DNA of 64,000 nucleotides from CAWBQO01 sp963790965 (GTDB lineage: Bacteria > Bacteroidota > Rhodothermia > Rhodothermales > DASSAV01): the NCBI GenBank assembly GCA_963790965.1, contig CAWBQO010000003.1, positions 186,001 through 250,000 on the forward strand. The letters run 5' to 3'. The notes beneath the pieces are model-generated. The model was not told the origin of the DNA, searched no databases, and saw nothing but the letters and a program-made list of their open reading frames with translations. The stretch's first letter is position 1. Each line of letters opens with the position of its first letter. A program made the translations under genes and the position numbers. This document shows positions 17,574 to 25,432 of the stretch, one piece after another.

Positions 17574-18367
17574 CAGACGCCACCAAAGAGGGTGAGCGAG
17601 ATGCGGACCACGATCACGTCTGAAAGCAGGATCAGGAGCGAGGAGATCACGACCGACTGCATGGCGGCCTGGCCTACTTCGCGCGTGCCGCCTCGAACGG
17701 TATATCCCAGATAACAGCTCACGATCGCCACGATAAAGCCGAAGAGGCTGGTCTTCAGCGTGTCGACGAAAAGATCGGCGAAGCGCAGCGCGGAGAAGGC
17801 GGTGTTGAAAAAGACGCGGTAATCCACATTAGACGCCAGCACCGATTCAAGATACCCGCCGGTAATGGCGATCATGTCCGTCCATATTGTCAGGACGGGA
17901 AAGACGAGGACGCACGCCACCACGCGCGTGATGACGAGGTAATGGAACGGCTTAAGCGCCGCCACCTCGAGCGCGTCGATCTGCTCCGTCACCCGCATGG
18001 AGCCAATTTCAGCGCCCATACCGGCTCCAAGCCGCCCCGCAAGCACGAGCGACGTAATCACCGGTCCGATTTCCTTGAAGATCGAGAGCGCGAGCATGTT
18101 CGGTAGGACCGCCTCCGCGCCGAAGCGCGCGAGCGTTCCACGGCTTTGCATTGCCAGCACGATGCCGAGGGCAAAGCCCGTCACGGCCGTCAGCACGAAG
18201 CTCTTGGCCCCCGCCTCATCCATCTGGTTCAGGAGCTCCTTGAACTCAAACGGCTTGCGCCAGACGCGGCGGAAGAATTCAAAGACGAACATTGCCAGCT
18301 CTCCTGTGCGGATCAGGAGAACTTCGAAAACGCTCTGGTGGCTGCCCAGCACACTTCTGAATTGCAT
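17573..18367 (-). CDS. mlaE: Mla-type ABC transporter permease
   Basis: Inner-membrane permease of the Mla lipid transporter. It has the MlaE hallmarks ALGIVLAMQSRGTLARFGAE, LAGRLGAGMGAEIGSMRVTEQIDALE and GYLESVLASNVDYR, with about five hydrophobic segments in 264 residues. ATG 18367 (MQFRSVLGSHQ) is preferred over a TTG four codons earlier. It is first in mlaE-F-D and faces away from the tRNA-Thr gene. Confidence 0.95.
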   Translation of the reverse strand: MQFRSVLGSHQSVFEVLLIRTGELAMFVFEFFRRVWRKPFEFKELLNQMDEAGAKSFVLTAVTGFALGIVLAMQSRGTLARFGAEAVLPNMLALSIFKEIGPVITSLVLAGRLGAGMGAEIGSMRVTEQIDALEVAALKPFHYLVITRVVACVLVFPVLTIWTDMIAITGGYLESVLASNVDYRVFFNTAFSALRFADLFVDTLKTSLFGFIVAIVSCYLGYTVRGGTREVGQAAMQSVVISSLLILLSDVIVVRISLTLFGGV

Positions 18368-18583
18368 AGTCGCACGCAAGGGGTAGGTCCTTCGGCGGCC
18401 TGCGGCTCTCGCGCAGCAATGGCCTGCCGTAAAATAGGGTCTTCCGGCTCAAACAAAAAAGAAACTCTGCATCCGAGTTGCCAAATGTGCGTGAGTAAGC
18501 CACCCGGGGGCCATCCCTAAGTGAAGTTCAGATGAGGAAGCACTTCAGAGGCCAACCAGTTCGCGAAGAAAGGATCAATGGGG

Positions 18584-18613
18584 TTGACCGATGGTATCAG
18601 GCGTTCTTATTTT
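18584..18613 (+). promoter_or_regulatory. Promoter for tRNA-Thr
   Basis: TTGACC (18584-18589) and TATTTT (18608-18613) are 18 bp apart, and the tRNA begins 15 bp further on. The spacing and sequence resemble a primary sigma-factor promoter. Confidence 0.6.
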
Positions 18614-18628
18614 AAGCGTCTTGCCAGC

Positions 18629-18701
18629 GCCAATGTAGCTCAGTTGGTAGAGCAGCTCACTCGTAATGAGCAGGTCAGCGGTTCGAGTCCGCTCATTGGC
18701 T
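18629..18701 (+). tRNA. tRNA-Thr (anticodon CGT)
   Basis: A 73-base cloverleaf can be drawn in full: acceptor GCCAATG/CATTGGC, D arm GCTC/GAGC, anticodon stem GCTCA/TGAGC closing loop CTCGTAA (anticodon CGT, reads ACG), and T arm AGCGG/CCGCT around TTCGAGT, with T as discriminator. CCA is not encoded; the next bases are CAG. The 3' part from base 42 is repeated perfectly at 24603, where CCA does follow. The tRNA gene therefore appears to have been rebuilt by integration of a mobile element. Confidence 0.97.
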
Positions 18702-18702
18702 C
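18670..18702 (+). repeat. Attachment site at the left end of the island (tRNA 3' end)
   Basis: 33-bp repeat covering the last two bases of the anticodon stem, the variable loop, the T arm, the acceptor 3' strand and the discriminator of tRNA-Thr, plus one C. Identical to 24603-24635. Sequence on either side of the two copies is unrelated. Confidence 0.88.
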
Positions 18703-18708
18703 AGGGAA

Positions 18709-18756
18709 AAACGCCCCAGATGATGCCCGAAAGGCTGATTCTGGGGCGTTTCTCAT
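18709..18756 (+). terminator. Terminator after tRNA-Thr, island-borne
   Basis: A perfect 12-bp stem AAACGCCCCAGA/TCTGGGGCGTTT with a 19-base loop, followed by CTCATTC. It lies inside the island just after the rebuilt tRNA and replaces the chromosomal terminator now stranded at 24642. Confidence 0.75.
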
Positions 18757-18798
18757 TCGCGGGTGTTCGCACCGTTCCGCACTGTTCCTCACGGATTT

Positions 18799-18823
18799 GT
18801 AGAACATCTGTAGAACGTTCTAC
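18799..18823. repeat. GTAGAAC repeats and palindrome near the left end
   Basis: GTAGAAC occurs at 18799 and 18810, and the second copy forms a perfect 14-bp palindrome GTAGAACGTTCTAC (18810-18823). It lies just past the integrase stop. The same GTAGAAC is found at 24481 near the right end. These are candidate recombinase or accessory-factor binding sites; function is inferred from position only. Confidence 0.5.
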
Positions 18824-18830
18824 ACGGGCC

Positions 18831-19847
18831 CTACGCTGCGTAGGCCATATGGAGTTCCTTTGCATGGTTTGTTGAGTCACCTCCGAAGACGCGCTCCAGA
18901 TCGTACTTGAACGACTTTGGCGCAAGATGGGCGTACCGCATCGTGGTGCTGATGTCAGCATGCCCGAGCAGTTCTCTGACCCGGAAAAGGTCAACACCCG
19001 CCATCACCAGCCAGGATGCGAACATGTGCCGGAGCGTGTGGAAATGCACACCTTCAGACAGCTTCGCCATTCTCACGTAGTGAAGGAACCGCTTGCTGAC
19101 GTACGTGCCATTTAGCTGGCGCGCATCGCCCTTCTGACCACGTCGACTAAGAAAGATGAAGTTGTCGGCGTCTGTCGTCCGCTCGCTCTGAAGATGCAGT
19201 AGAACCTCTCTCGCCTCTCCAGTGACGTAAATCGAGCGTTCATGCCCGTTCTTCGTCTTGAAGGTCGGTCCATTCTTAACTGTCAGAAACCAGGAGCGTG
19301 TGTCGATCCAGGACCAGCGCATGTGACAGGTCTCAAACAGTCGCATGCCGGTACCTACAGCAATCCGGATGACATCACTCATCCAGACCACCTCACCTGA
19401 CTTGAGGCGGCTCGCGTTGAGAGTAGCGTCGGCATCGACGCAAGCCAGTAGTCGCTCACAGTCTTCCGGCGTAGGGAACTGTGGCACGGTACGCGCCTTG
19501 CTCGGACGGCGAATGGTTCTCATGGGAGAGTCCTTAACGAACCCCTGCTCCTGACACCATTTCCAGAATGTCTGCAGACGAGCATAGTAAGTTGTCCGTG
19601 TAGACTCCGAGAGGCGATCCGTACAGACGAATGGCAGTAGGTGACGAGCTTCTACTTGCGCCAGCTTGATGCCGATCGGTAGATCTGACTCCAACATCCT
19701 CAGAAGCGATTCGTCGGCGCGACGAGATTTCGGCCGTCGATCTGAGCGTGCCGCCAGATACTCTTTCACAGCTTCCGCGAAGACATGTGCTAGCGCTGCG
19801 TGCCGTCCATCCGATAGAACTCGGCGTTCCCCCGGAGCACTGGTCAT
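18831..19847 (-). CDS. Tyrosine recombinase/phage-type integrase
   Basis: Site-specific recombinase that presumably integrated the island into tRNA-Thr. The C-terminal catalytic domain carries the Arg (GTGMRLFETCHMRWSWID), the HxxR box (HFHTLRHMFASWL), the second His (LLGHADISTTM) and the nucleophilic Tyr (MRYAHLAP). The N-terminal core-binding domain spans about 15-120. ATG 19847 gives 338 residues, a normal length; a TTG 37 codons earlier adds residues unlike the family. The gene ends 128 bp from the left attachment site and points toward it. Confidence 0.93.
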   Translation of the reverse strand: MTSAPGERRVLSDGRHAALAHVFAEAVKEYLAARSDRRPKSRRADESLLRMLESDLPIGIKLAQVEARHLLPFVCTDRLSESTRTTYYARLQTFWKWCQEQGFVKDSPMRTIRRPSKARTVPQFPTPEDCERLLACVDADATLNASRLKSGEVVWMSDVIRIAVGTGMRLFETCHMRWSWIDTRSWFLTVKNGPTFKTKNGHERSIYVTGEAREVLLHLQSERTTDADNFIFLSRRGQKGDARQLNGTYVSKRFLHYVRMAKLSEGVHFHTLRHMFASWLVMAGVDLFRVRELLGHADISTTMRYAHLAPKSFKYDLERVFGGDSTNHAKELHMAYAA

Positions 19848-20355
19848 GCGGAGGGGAAGCAGGACGAGGGGCGGCGCGTGGGAACTCGCCGTGACCTGTT
19901 GAGGCAACCTCGCCGTAGACGTGCCGGGTAACGATTCCGCTCTGATCGCTGCACGCAAATACTATTCTATTGCGTTGCGCCTCCTTGCAAGTTGAGACTC
20001 AAGGCAGGCAAGCGCGCTCTGTGATGGCTGCCTGAGCAGTTCGACGACTTGGCGGCGGATACGGCGGGACTATCTGGCCGATAGCCACTCCAATCAAGGG
20101 GTCCGTGGTATCGTCCGACAACGAAGTGCCGGCGCTTTCCAGACGGTGTTGCGATCAGCTCGGTAGCGCCGGGAGCAGGTGCCGCCAGGCCCTCGCGGAG
20201 CGAAACGATCCGCGACTGACCCGGAGTTCATTGCCACAAACTGCGTGTTCTGGTGCTTCATCGAACGAGCGCGTGGCCTCGTATCGGGCTTCTATGCCGG
20301 AAATCGGCCGGTCCGTGCAAAAAAACACGAGGAGCGGTAGCGCAGAAGCAATTTG
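19848..20355. other. Non-coding stretch between integrase and TonB receptor
   Basis: About 500 bp without a convincing gene. A short frame on the plus strand (20105-20368) has no signal peptide or recognisable motif and runs through the operator region, so it is not called. Divergent promoters for the integrase and the receptor should lie here, but no clear boxes were found. Confidence 0.5.
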
Positions 20356-20378
20356 TTATTTAGATTAAGTCTACATAA
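20356..20378. promoter_or_regulatory. Metalloregulator-like operator before the TonB receptor
   Basis: A 23-bp inverted repeat: arms TTATTTAGA and TCTACATAA (8 of 9 positions complementary) around TTAAG. It ends 17 bp before the receptor ATG at 20396, in an AT-rich patch unlike its surroundings. Size, symmetry and AT content fit Fur or DtxR/MntR-type boxes that repress iron-uptake genes. No cognate regulator is in the island, so a chromosomal one would act. The regulator type is inference. Confidence 0.5.
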
Positions 20379-20395
20379 GAACAATCCAGAACGTT

Positions 20396-22840
20396 ATGCT
20401 TCGTGCTTATACCTTCGTGGTCCTTGCAGGTCTCCTGGCCGGGCCGACCATCGCTCAATCCTCCTCCGCGGCTCATCCCGTCCCCGGTGTTACCGCCGGC
20501 GTGAGCTATTCTGTGACTGCCCTCCCGCGGCAGACCGGCCGTGTACAGGGCCATGTGACCGATGCCTCCACCGGTGAAGTTCTGGCAGGCGTGAACGTTA
20601 TCCTCACTGGCACGCCGCTTGGTGCCGCTACGGACCGGGACGGACACTACACCATCGAGAATGTCCCGGCCGGCAGCTACGCTATCGAAGCTCGTTTCCT
20701 CGGCTATCAAACGATGCGCCGTAGCATTCGGGTCAGCCAGGACGATGTATTGACCGCCGACTTTTCTCTCACCGCCGCAAACGCGCAGCTCGCCAAAGTT
20801 GTGATCGAAGGACAGGCGATCAGCGCCTATGATGCGCCATCGAGCGCTTATGTGGCCAAGATGCCCCTCGCCAGGCTTGAGAATCCGCAGGCCTATCAGA
20901 CGATCACATCTGATCTGCTGAAGGACCAGGCCGTCGTATCGTTTGATGAGGCAGTCACGAACGCCCCCGGTGTATTCAAGCTCTGGGAATCCACTGGCCG
21001 CGGCGGCGACGGTGCCGGCTATTACTCCCTTCGCGCGTTCTCGGTACAGCCGCAGATGATGAACGCCCTCCCGGCACTCCGAAACGGAACACTCGACCCC
21101 GCCAACATTGAACGCATTGAAATCATCAAGGGGCCATCCGGTGCCCTCTTCGGCAGTTCGCTCATATCCTACGGCGGCTTGATCAACGTGGTCACCAAGC
21201 GACCGCAAGACGACCTGGGGGGTGAAATCGCATACCGGCGCGGAGGCTTCGGACTCGACCGCGTGACTGCTGACGTAAATACCCCGTTTGGACCCCCCGG
21301 CCGCTATGCGACCCGCCTCGTGGCAGCCTACCACGATGAAGCTAGCTTCCAGGACGCCGGGAGTCGCCAGTCGTTTTTCGTCGCGCCGTCCGTAGCGTTT
21401 GATGTCAGCGACCGTCTCGGGTTTTTGGCACAGGCCGAATACTACCATTCTGAGCAGACAAACCCGACCATGCTCTTCCTGAACCGCTCGGCCACCCTCA
21501 GGGCCGCGGATTTGGAGGCGCTCGGCTATGATCCGGAGCGCTCTTACACCAGCGACGATCTCACGATCTCCACCCCGACGGCCCAGGCGCAGGTCCAGAT
21601 GAATGTCATTCTTGCCGACGGGTGGACCTCGCAAACGGCCGTTGCCGCCAGCAGGGCTGATACGAAAGGCTACTATACTTACCTCTGGGACCTCGCCAAC
21701 GAAGCCGGCACCTTTGGCCGGTATCTCAGCCACCAGCGAGCGACTTCCCGGGGATTTAACGTCCAGCAGAACATTCTGGGACACTTCAGCACGGGCAGCG
21801 TGCGGCATGAATTGCTCCTGGGGCTGGACTACCTGGCGCTAACCGATGAGGACAATAGCTCGGGCTGGGTCGGTTTCGGCTCGATCTCGCTCCGGCAACC
21901 CAGTTCCGAGAGTCTCTCACGCGCCGCCGCAGACACCGCCCTTGCCGGGACGAAGGCCAACGACGCGCGCACAGAGCAGCGCACGTACAGCGCCTATCTC
22001 TCCGACATGGTCGAAGTGCTGCCTCACCTCTCACTTATGGCGAGTCTCCGCCTCGACCACTTCGATAGCCCCGGTAGCATCAGCACCGACGAAGATGATT
22101 TCTCGCAGACGGCATTTTCGCCGAAACTCGGATTGGTCTATCAGCCGCTGCCGGACCGCTTGGCCCTCTTCGCCAACTACATGAATGGGTTCCTCAATGT
22201 GGCTCCACGGGTCCAGGCAGATGGAAGCGTGGCAACGCTGGAGCCTGAGCAGGCCAATCAGTGGGAGGTGGGCCTCAAGACTGACCTGTACGCCGGACGG
22301 CTCGCCGCCACGGTCAGCTACTATGACATCACCGTCTCCAACAAGGTCCGCAACGATCCGGAGCGTGCCAACTTCTATGTTCAGGATGGAGAGGATTTCA
22401 GCCGGGGCCTGGAAGCGAGCGTGGTGGCGTCGCCACTGGCGGGCCTTCGGCTCGTCGCAGGTGCCAGTCACAACATGAGCGAAGTGGTCGCAACCGGCGA
22501 CGCAGCACTCGCAGGTAGACGTCCGGAGAGCGCCGGCCCGTCTACACTCGTCAATGCGTGGGCCAGCTACAGGGTGTCGGAGGGGCCGCTGGCGGGCCTC
22601 GGCCTCGGCTTTGGGGGCAACTACGCGAGCAAGAACCGCATCCTCAACCGGGCGACGACGGGGATCTTCGCGCTTCCGGCCTACGCAATCTTCAATGCGA
22701 GTGCATTCTATGAAGTCGACACTTTTCGGCTGGATCTGAAGGTATCGAACGTCACTGACGAGGCCTACTATAACGGTTGGTCAACGATCAACCCGCAGCC
22801 GCCACGGCGGGTCTCGGCAAGCGTCGCCTACCTCTTCTAA
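20396..22840 (+). CDS. TonB-dependent siderophore-type outer-membrane receptor
   Basis: Predicted outer-membrane transporter energised by TonB, 814 residues. Order: signal peptide (about 1-20), carboxypeptidase-regulatory-like domain about 48-125 (GRVQGHVTDASTGEVLAGVNVIL), plug domain about 150-275 (ITSDLLKDQAVVSFDEAVTNAP, RIEIIKGPSGALFGSSLISYGG, INVVTKRP), then a 22-strand barrel ending in VSASVAYLF with terminal Phe. The plug pattern and VTKRP are typical of ferric siderophore receptors. It is followed after 79 bp by a PepSY-type membrane protein. It is the main cargo of the tRNA island. The ligand cannot be read from sequence. Confidence 0.92.
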   Translation: MLRAYTFVVLAGLLAGPTIAQSSSAAHPVPGVTAGVSYSVTALPRQTGRVQGHVTDASTGEVLAGVNVILTGTPLGAATDRDGHYTIENVPAGSYAIEARFLGYQTMRRSIRVSQDDVLTADFSLTAANAQLAKVVIEGQAISAYDAPSSAYVAKMPLARLENPQAYQTITSDLLKDQAVVSFDEAVTNAPGVFKLWESTGRGGDGAGYYSLRAFSVQPQMMNALPALRNGTLDPANIERIEIIKGPSGALFGSSLISYGGLINVVTKRPQDDLGGEIAYRRGGFGLDRVTADVNTPFGPPGRYATRLVAAYHDEASFQDAGSRQSFFVAPSVAFDVSDRLGFLAQAEYYHSEQTNPTMLFLNRSATLRAADLEALGYDPERSYTSDDLTISTPTAQAQVQMNVILADGWTSQTAVAASRADTKGYYTYLWDLANEAGTFGRYLSHQRATSRGFNVQQNILGHFSTGSVRHELLLGLDYLALTDEDNSSGWVGFGSISLRQPSSESLSRAAADTALAGTKANDARTEQRTYSAYLSDMVEVLPHLSLMASLRLDHFDSPGSISTDEDDFSQTAFSPKLGLVYQPLPDRLALFANYMNGFLNVAPRVQADGSVATLEPEQANQWEVGLKTDLYAGRLAATVSYYDITVSNKVRNDPERANFYVQDGEDFSRGLEASVVASPLAGLRLVAGASHNMSEVVATGDAALAGRRPESAGPSTLVNAWASYRVSEGPLAGLGLGFGGNYASKNRILNRATTGIFALPAYAIFNASAFYEVDTFRLDLKVSNVTDEAYYNGWSTINPQPPRRVSASVAYLF

Positions 22841-22919
22841 GGGTCTATCCCAGAGGCCCCTCTCCACTCGACGGCCCTTGTTCCACTGCGCCCGCCCCTC
22901 GCACCTCACCAGCATATCA

Positions 22920-24191
22920 ATGACTGTACGACAGCGATTCGTGAAGATTCATCTGTGGCTTGGCCTGGGGTCCGGAATCATCGTCTTCATCGTGGCCGTC
23001 ACTGGCTGTCTGTACGCGTTCGAGGAAGAACTGCAGGACCTGTTCGATCGCGAGAGTCGGTTTGTGAACGTTCCGGAGGCGGCTGCCGGAACGCTGAAGA
23101 TCGGCCCGGCTGCGGCATTTGCCGCTACGCGTGAGGAGCTTGGCCCGGGCTACGCGATGTTTCTGATCCGCTTTGCAGATCCGGAGCGAACCCACCAGGT
23201 GTGGGCGCGAGATCTGGAGGACCCGGACGGATGGATCGAAGCCTACGTGCATCCCTACTCGGGCGAACTCCTGGGCCATTTCGTCTATCACGACACATTC
23301 TGGTCCACGATCGTTCACCTGCACACATCGTTGCTTCTGCCGTGGGAAGAGACCGGACGTACGATTGTGGGCGTGGCGACGATCATCTTCGTCGTGCTGC
23401 TCGTCACCGGCCTGGTGCTCTGGTTTCCAGCGAACCGGAAGGTATTCGCGTCGAAGAAAGGCCGGCGCTCCCGCTTCGGTATCACGTGGGGGATCAGTCC
23501 GAAGCGGCTCTATTACGACCTGCACAGCGTCGCTGGTTTCTACGTGAGCTGGGTAGCCGTCTTCATCGCACTAACAGGCCTCATCATGTCATTCTCCTGG
23601 ATGGAGCGAGGCGTATACTGGCTTGCTTCCGGCGGCGAGAAGGTGCCGGCGGCAGCCGCTTTGACGAGTACGCGGCCTTCCGCCGGGGAGGACGCAGTCT
23701 CGGCACTGGATACGATCTACGCGGATGCCGTCGCCCTCTACCCGGAGGCTTATGCCCTTCGCCTCCATGAGCCGGCCGGCCCGGAGGAGGCGGTGGCGGC
23801 GTACGTCTACCTGGATGCGGGCACGTACTATCGCCATGTGGAGCTCTTGTACGATCAATACACGGGCAAACAGATGCTGAGTCAGGGGTTCGAAGACGGA
23901 AATGCGGGCGAACAGTTGTTAAGGATGAACTATGACATTCATACGGGTGCTATTCTCGGCCTGCCCGGCCGCATACTCGCCTTCCTGGCGAGTCTCTTCG
24001 TAGCGAGCCTGCCGGTAACCGGAGTCGTTGTCTGGTACCCGCGCTGGCGGCGGAAACGCAAGCCGCGAGAAGAGGCCCGCATTGTGGTTACCGGTGCTTC
24101 AACGCGTCCCGCCGGGGCCGCTCATCTTGCGACCGGCCGCAGCCCGGCGATGGAGCCTGCTCGCAAGAAGGCGGTCGTTCCCTCATCTTAG
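22920..24191 (+). CDS. PepSY-associated TM protein, probable siderophore reductase partner
   Basis: Inner-membrane protein of the PepSY_TM family, often encoded beside TonB receptors and proposed to help reduce or release siderophore iron. 423 residues from ATG 22920 (MTVRQRFVKIHLWLGLGSG). Four hydrophobic segments are visible: about 10-32, 145-165, 200-222 and 345-365. There are His residues near the membrane in the pattern KIHLWLG, VHLHTSLLLP, YDLHSVAGFY and YDIHTGAILG, candidates for heme binding. PepSY-like parts lie between the helices. The Arg/Lys-rich tail is cytoplasmic. Followed by a strong terminator. Start 22878 is possible but adds an unlikely leader. Confidence 0.9.
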   Translation: MTVRQRFVKIHLWLGLGSGIIVFIVAVTGCLYAFEEELQDLFDRESRFVNVPEAAAGTLKIGPAAAFAATREELGPGYAMFLIRFADPERTHQVWARDLEDPDGWIEAYVHPYSGELLGHFVYHDTFWSTIVHLHTSLLLPWEETGRTIVGVATIIFVVLLVTGLVLWFPANRKVFASKKGRRSRFGITWGISPKRLYYDLHSVAGFYVSWVAVFIALTGLIMSFSWMERGVYWLASGGEKVPAAAALTSTRPSAGEDAVSALDTIYADAVALYPEAYALRLHEPAGPEEAVAAYVYLDAGTYYRHVELLYDQYTGKQMLSQGFEDGNAGEQLLRMNYDIHTGAILGLPGRILAFLASLFVASLPVTGVVVWYPRWRRKRKPREEARIVVTGASTRPAGAAHLATGRSPAMEPARKKAVVPSS

Positions 24192-24237
24192 TCCCGACCG
24201 CTTCAACGGCAGAGGGCAAACCGGTCCTTTTGAGCCT

Positions 24238-24263
24238 GGCGGGCCGCGGGGGCCCGCCGTTTT
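24238..24263 (+). terminator. Terminator after the receptor/PepSY pair
   Basis: Perfect 8-bp stem GGCGGGCC/GGCCCGCC with a 5-base loop and trailing GTTTTC, 46 bp past the stop of the PepSY gene. Confidence 0.8.
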
Positions 24264-24287
24264 CGAGAACAGGACTGTTCTTGCTCA

Positions 24288-24363
24288 CGCGAAAACAGGC
24301 GGCTTCGCGAAAACTCGCGCATCAGAGCTCCGCGCCTATACTTAACAAGCGTTCTCGCGAAAA
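24288..24363. repeat. Three CGCGAAAA direct repeats near the right end
   Basis: CGCGAAAA occurs at 24288, 24306 and 24356, all in the same orientation, in an otherwise gene-free stretch between the terminator and the right attachment site. They might be arm-type sites for the recombinase, but the motif is short. Confidence 0.35.
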
Positions 24364-24480
24364 GCCGCACGACGTGCCGCACGGAATCCGGTGCCCGGAT
24401 TACTAAGCTCGGGGTGGACGTCGCTCAAGGTGCGGTGGTGTCAGTGGCATTAACGTTCGGCCGCGAGAGACTTCGGGATT

Positions 24481-24514
24481 GTAGAACTCGTATTCCAAGG
24501 TGCTGCGAGTTCTA
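24481..24514. repeat. Inverted repeat with GTAGAAC near the right end
   Basis: Arms TAGAACTCG (24482-24490) and CGAGTTCTA (24506-24514) are perfectly complementary. The left arm begins with the same GTAGAAC found twice near the left end. It lies about 115 bp inside the right attachment site, about the same distance as the left-hand copies from theirs. Confidence 0.5.
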
Positions 24515-24602
24515 AAAAGCCCGGCGGGGAAAACGGACTCCTCTTCCCCGCAGAGGCCGGCTGTCCGGCGCGAGCTTGATGGTGAATTACTTCTCGCGCC
24601 GT

Positions 24603-24635
24603 GCAGGTCAGCGGTTCGAGTCCGCTCATTGGCTC
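24603..24635 (+). repeat. Attachment site at the right end of the island (tRNA-Thr remnant)
   Basis: Perfect copy of 18670-18702. It is followed by CA, so the reading GGCT-CCA restores the 3' end of a tRNA with encoded CCA. There is no D arm or anticodon loop upstream, so this is a remnant, not a second tRNA gene. Confidence 0.88.
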
Positions 24636-24641
24636 CACATC

Positions 24642-24690
24642 GAACGTCCCGATAGGCCTCGAGCGCCCGCCGGGACGTTCTTGTTCTATT
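24642..24690 (+). terminator. Original tRNA-Thr terminator beyond the right end
   Basis: Perfect 10-bp stem GAACGTCCCG/CGGGACGTTC followed by TTGTTCTATT. It lies 7 bp after the remnant's CC, where the terminator of the uninterrupted tRNA gene would be. It overlaps the end of the convergent CBS gene. Confidence 0.75.
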
Positions 24691-25432
24691 CGATCGCCTT
24701 CAGCGCCGCAGGGAGGTCGGCCACCGTCGCGATGCCGATGATCCGCCCCCGTGCCGAACCGTTGCTCGTGATGATTGCGGCGTGCAGACGGTTGCCACGG
24801 CTCTCCGCCTCGCCGAAGGCTTCGAGCAGTTCAAATACCGTGCGTGCAGGCGGCATGAAGACGTAGTGCTCGGTCTTCTCCGCAAAGTGCAACACGTCGC
24901 AAACAGGCGTCGAAAGGGAAGCGCAGTCGTCCGTGTTGGCTCCGAGCCACCGCGTGACGGTCTTAGCCGTCAGCAGGTCGATGCACTCGCCTTGCCCCAG
25001 CACTGGCATCTGCGAGAAGCCGCCCCGGTACATGCGTTCGGCGGCCTTGCCCACGGTGTCGTCCGACATCACCGTGGCGACGTTCATCTTGAACAGCGGG
25101 TAAATGCGTGCCGGATCTTTTAGCTGCGCCTCGATGTGCTCGATCAGTTCGACCACGTCCTCCCGCGGGTCCGCGATGGGACTGCCGCCTGCGCGGCTGT
25201 TATGAACGATGGCATTGCGCAGATCGGCCAACTCGTTAAGATCGGCCATATAGCGACGCACGACCGGCTCTGAACTGCGCGCCTCCCGCACCATCTGGCG
25301 GAACCCCGCTCCGTGACCCCGCCGCTGAGAGGCGAGGTAGTGCTCGATGGCGACAAAGGCATTCAAGAACCGCTCGGCGTTCGCCTGCGGATGCTTCTCC
25401 TTTGCCGCCTGACCATTCTCCGCGTCTATCAT
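24686..25432 (-). CDS. CBS-pair protein with HEPN-like N-terminal domain
   Basis: 248 residues from ATG 25432, which overlaps the queD stop by 4 bp (ATGA). Residues about 15-105 form a helical domain ending LNELADLRNAIVHN; the RNAIVH at 72-77 fits the R-x4-H motif of HEPN domains. Residues about 112-245 form two CBS motifs (ATVMSDDTVGKAAERM, GGFSQMPVLGQG; PARTVFELLEAFGE, GIATVADLPAAL), which normally bind adenine nucleotides. The combination suggests a nucleotide-sensing regulator, possibly acting on RNA, but that is inference. Last gene of bshA-kinase-queD-CBS. The longer upstream frame lies inside queD and is not credible. Confidence 0.8.
   Translation of the reverse strand: MIDAENGQAAKEKHPQANAERFLNAFVAIEHYLASQRRGHGAGFRQMVREARSSEPVVRRYMADLNELADLRNAIVHNSRAGGSPIADPREDVVELIEHIEAQLKDPARIYPLFKMNVATVMSDDTVGKAAERMYRGGFSQMPVLGQGECIDLLTAKTVTRWLGANTDDCASLSTPVCDVLHFAEKTEHYVFMPPARTVFELLEAFGEAESRGNRLHAAIITSNGSARGRIIGIATVADLPAALKAIE

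Larger units (their letters stand above)
18670..24635. mobile_element. tRNA-Thr-integrated genomic island (about 5.9 kb)
   Basis: The segment is bounded by a perfect 33-bp direct repeat of the tRNA-Thr 3' end (18670-18702 and 24603-24635). It contains a tyrosine recombinase next to the tRNA, a TonB-dependent receptor and a PepSY-type membrane protein. At the left end the tRNA lacks an encoded CCA. At the right end the repeated fragment continues with CCA and then a terminator, which is what the undisturbed tRNA gene should look like. No replication, conjugation or excisionase gene is evident, so it looks like a small integrative island that may rely on other functions for movement. Confidence 0.88.

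Noticed and set aside
20105..20368. 87-codon frame in the island that might be an excisionase
   Set aside because: No HTH pattern, no family resemblance, Cys/Ser/Arg-rich composition typical of random frames, and it crosses the likely operator.
24564..24635. Second tRNA-Thr at the right end of the island
   Set aside because: Only the 3' part is present; no D arm, anticodon loop or 5' acceptor strand precedes it.
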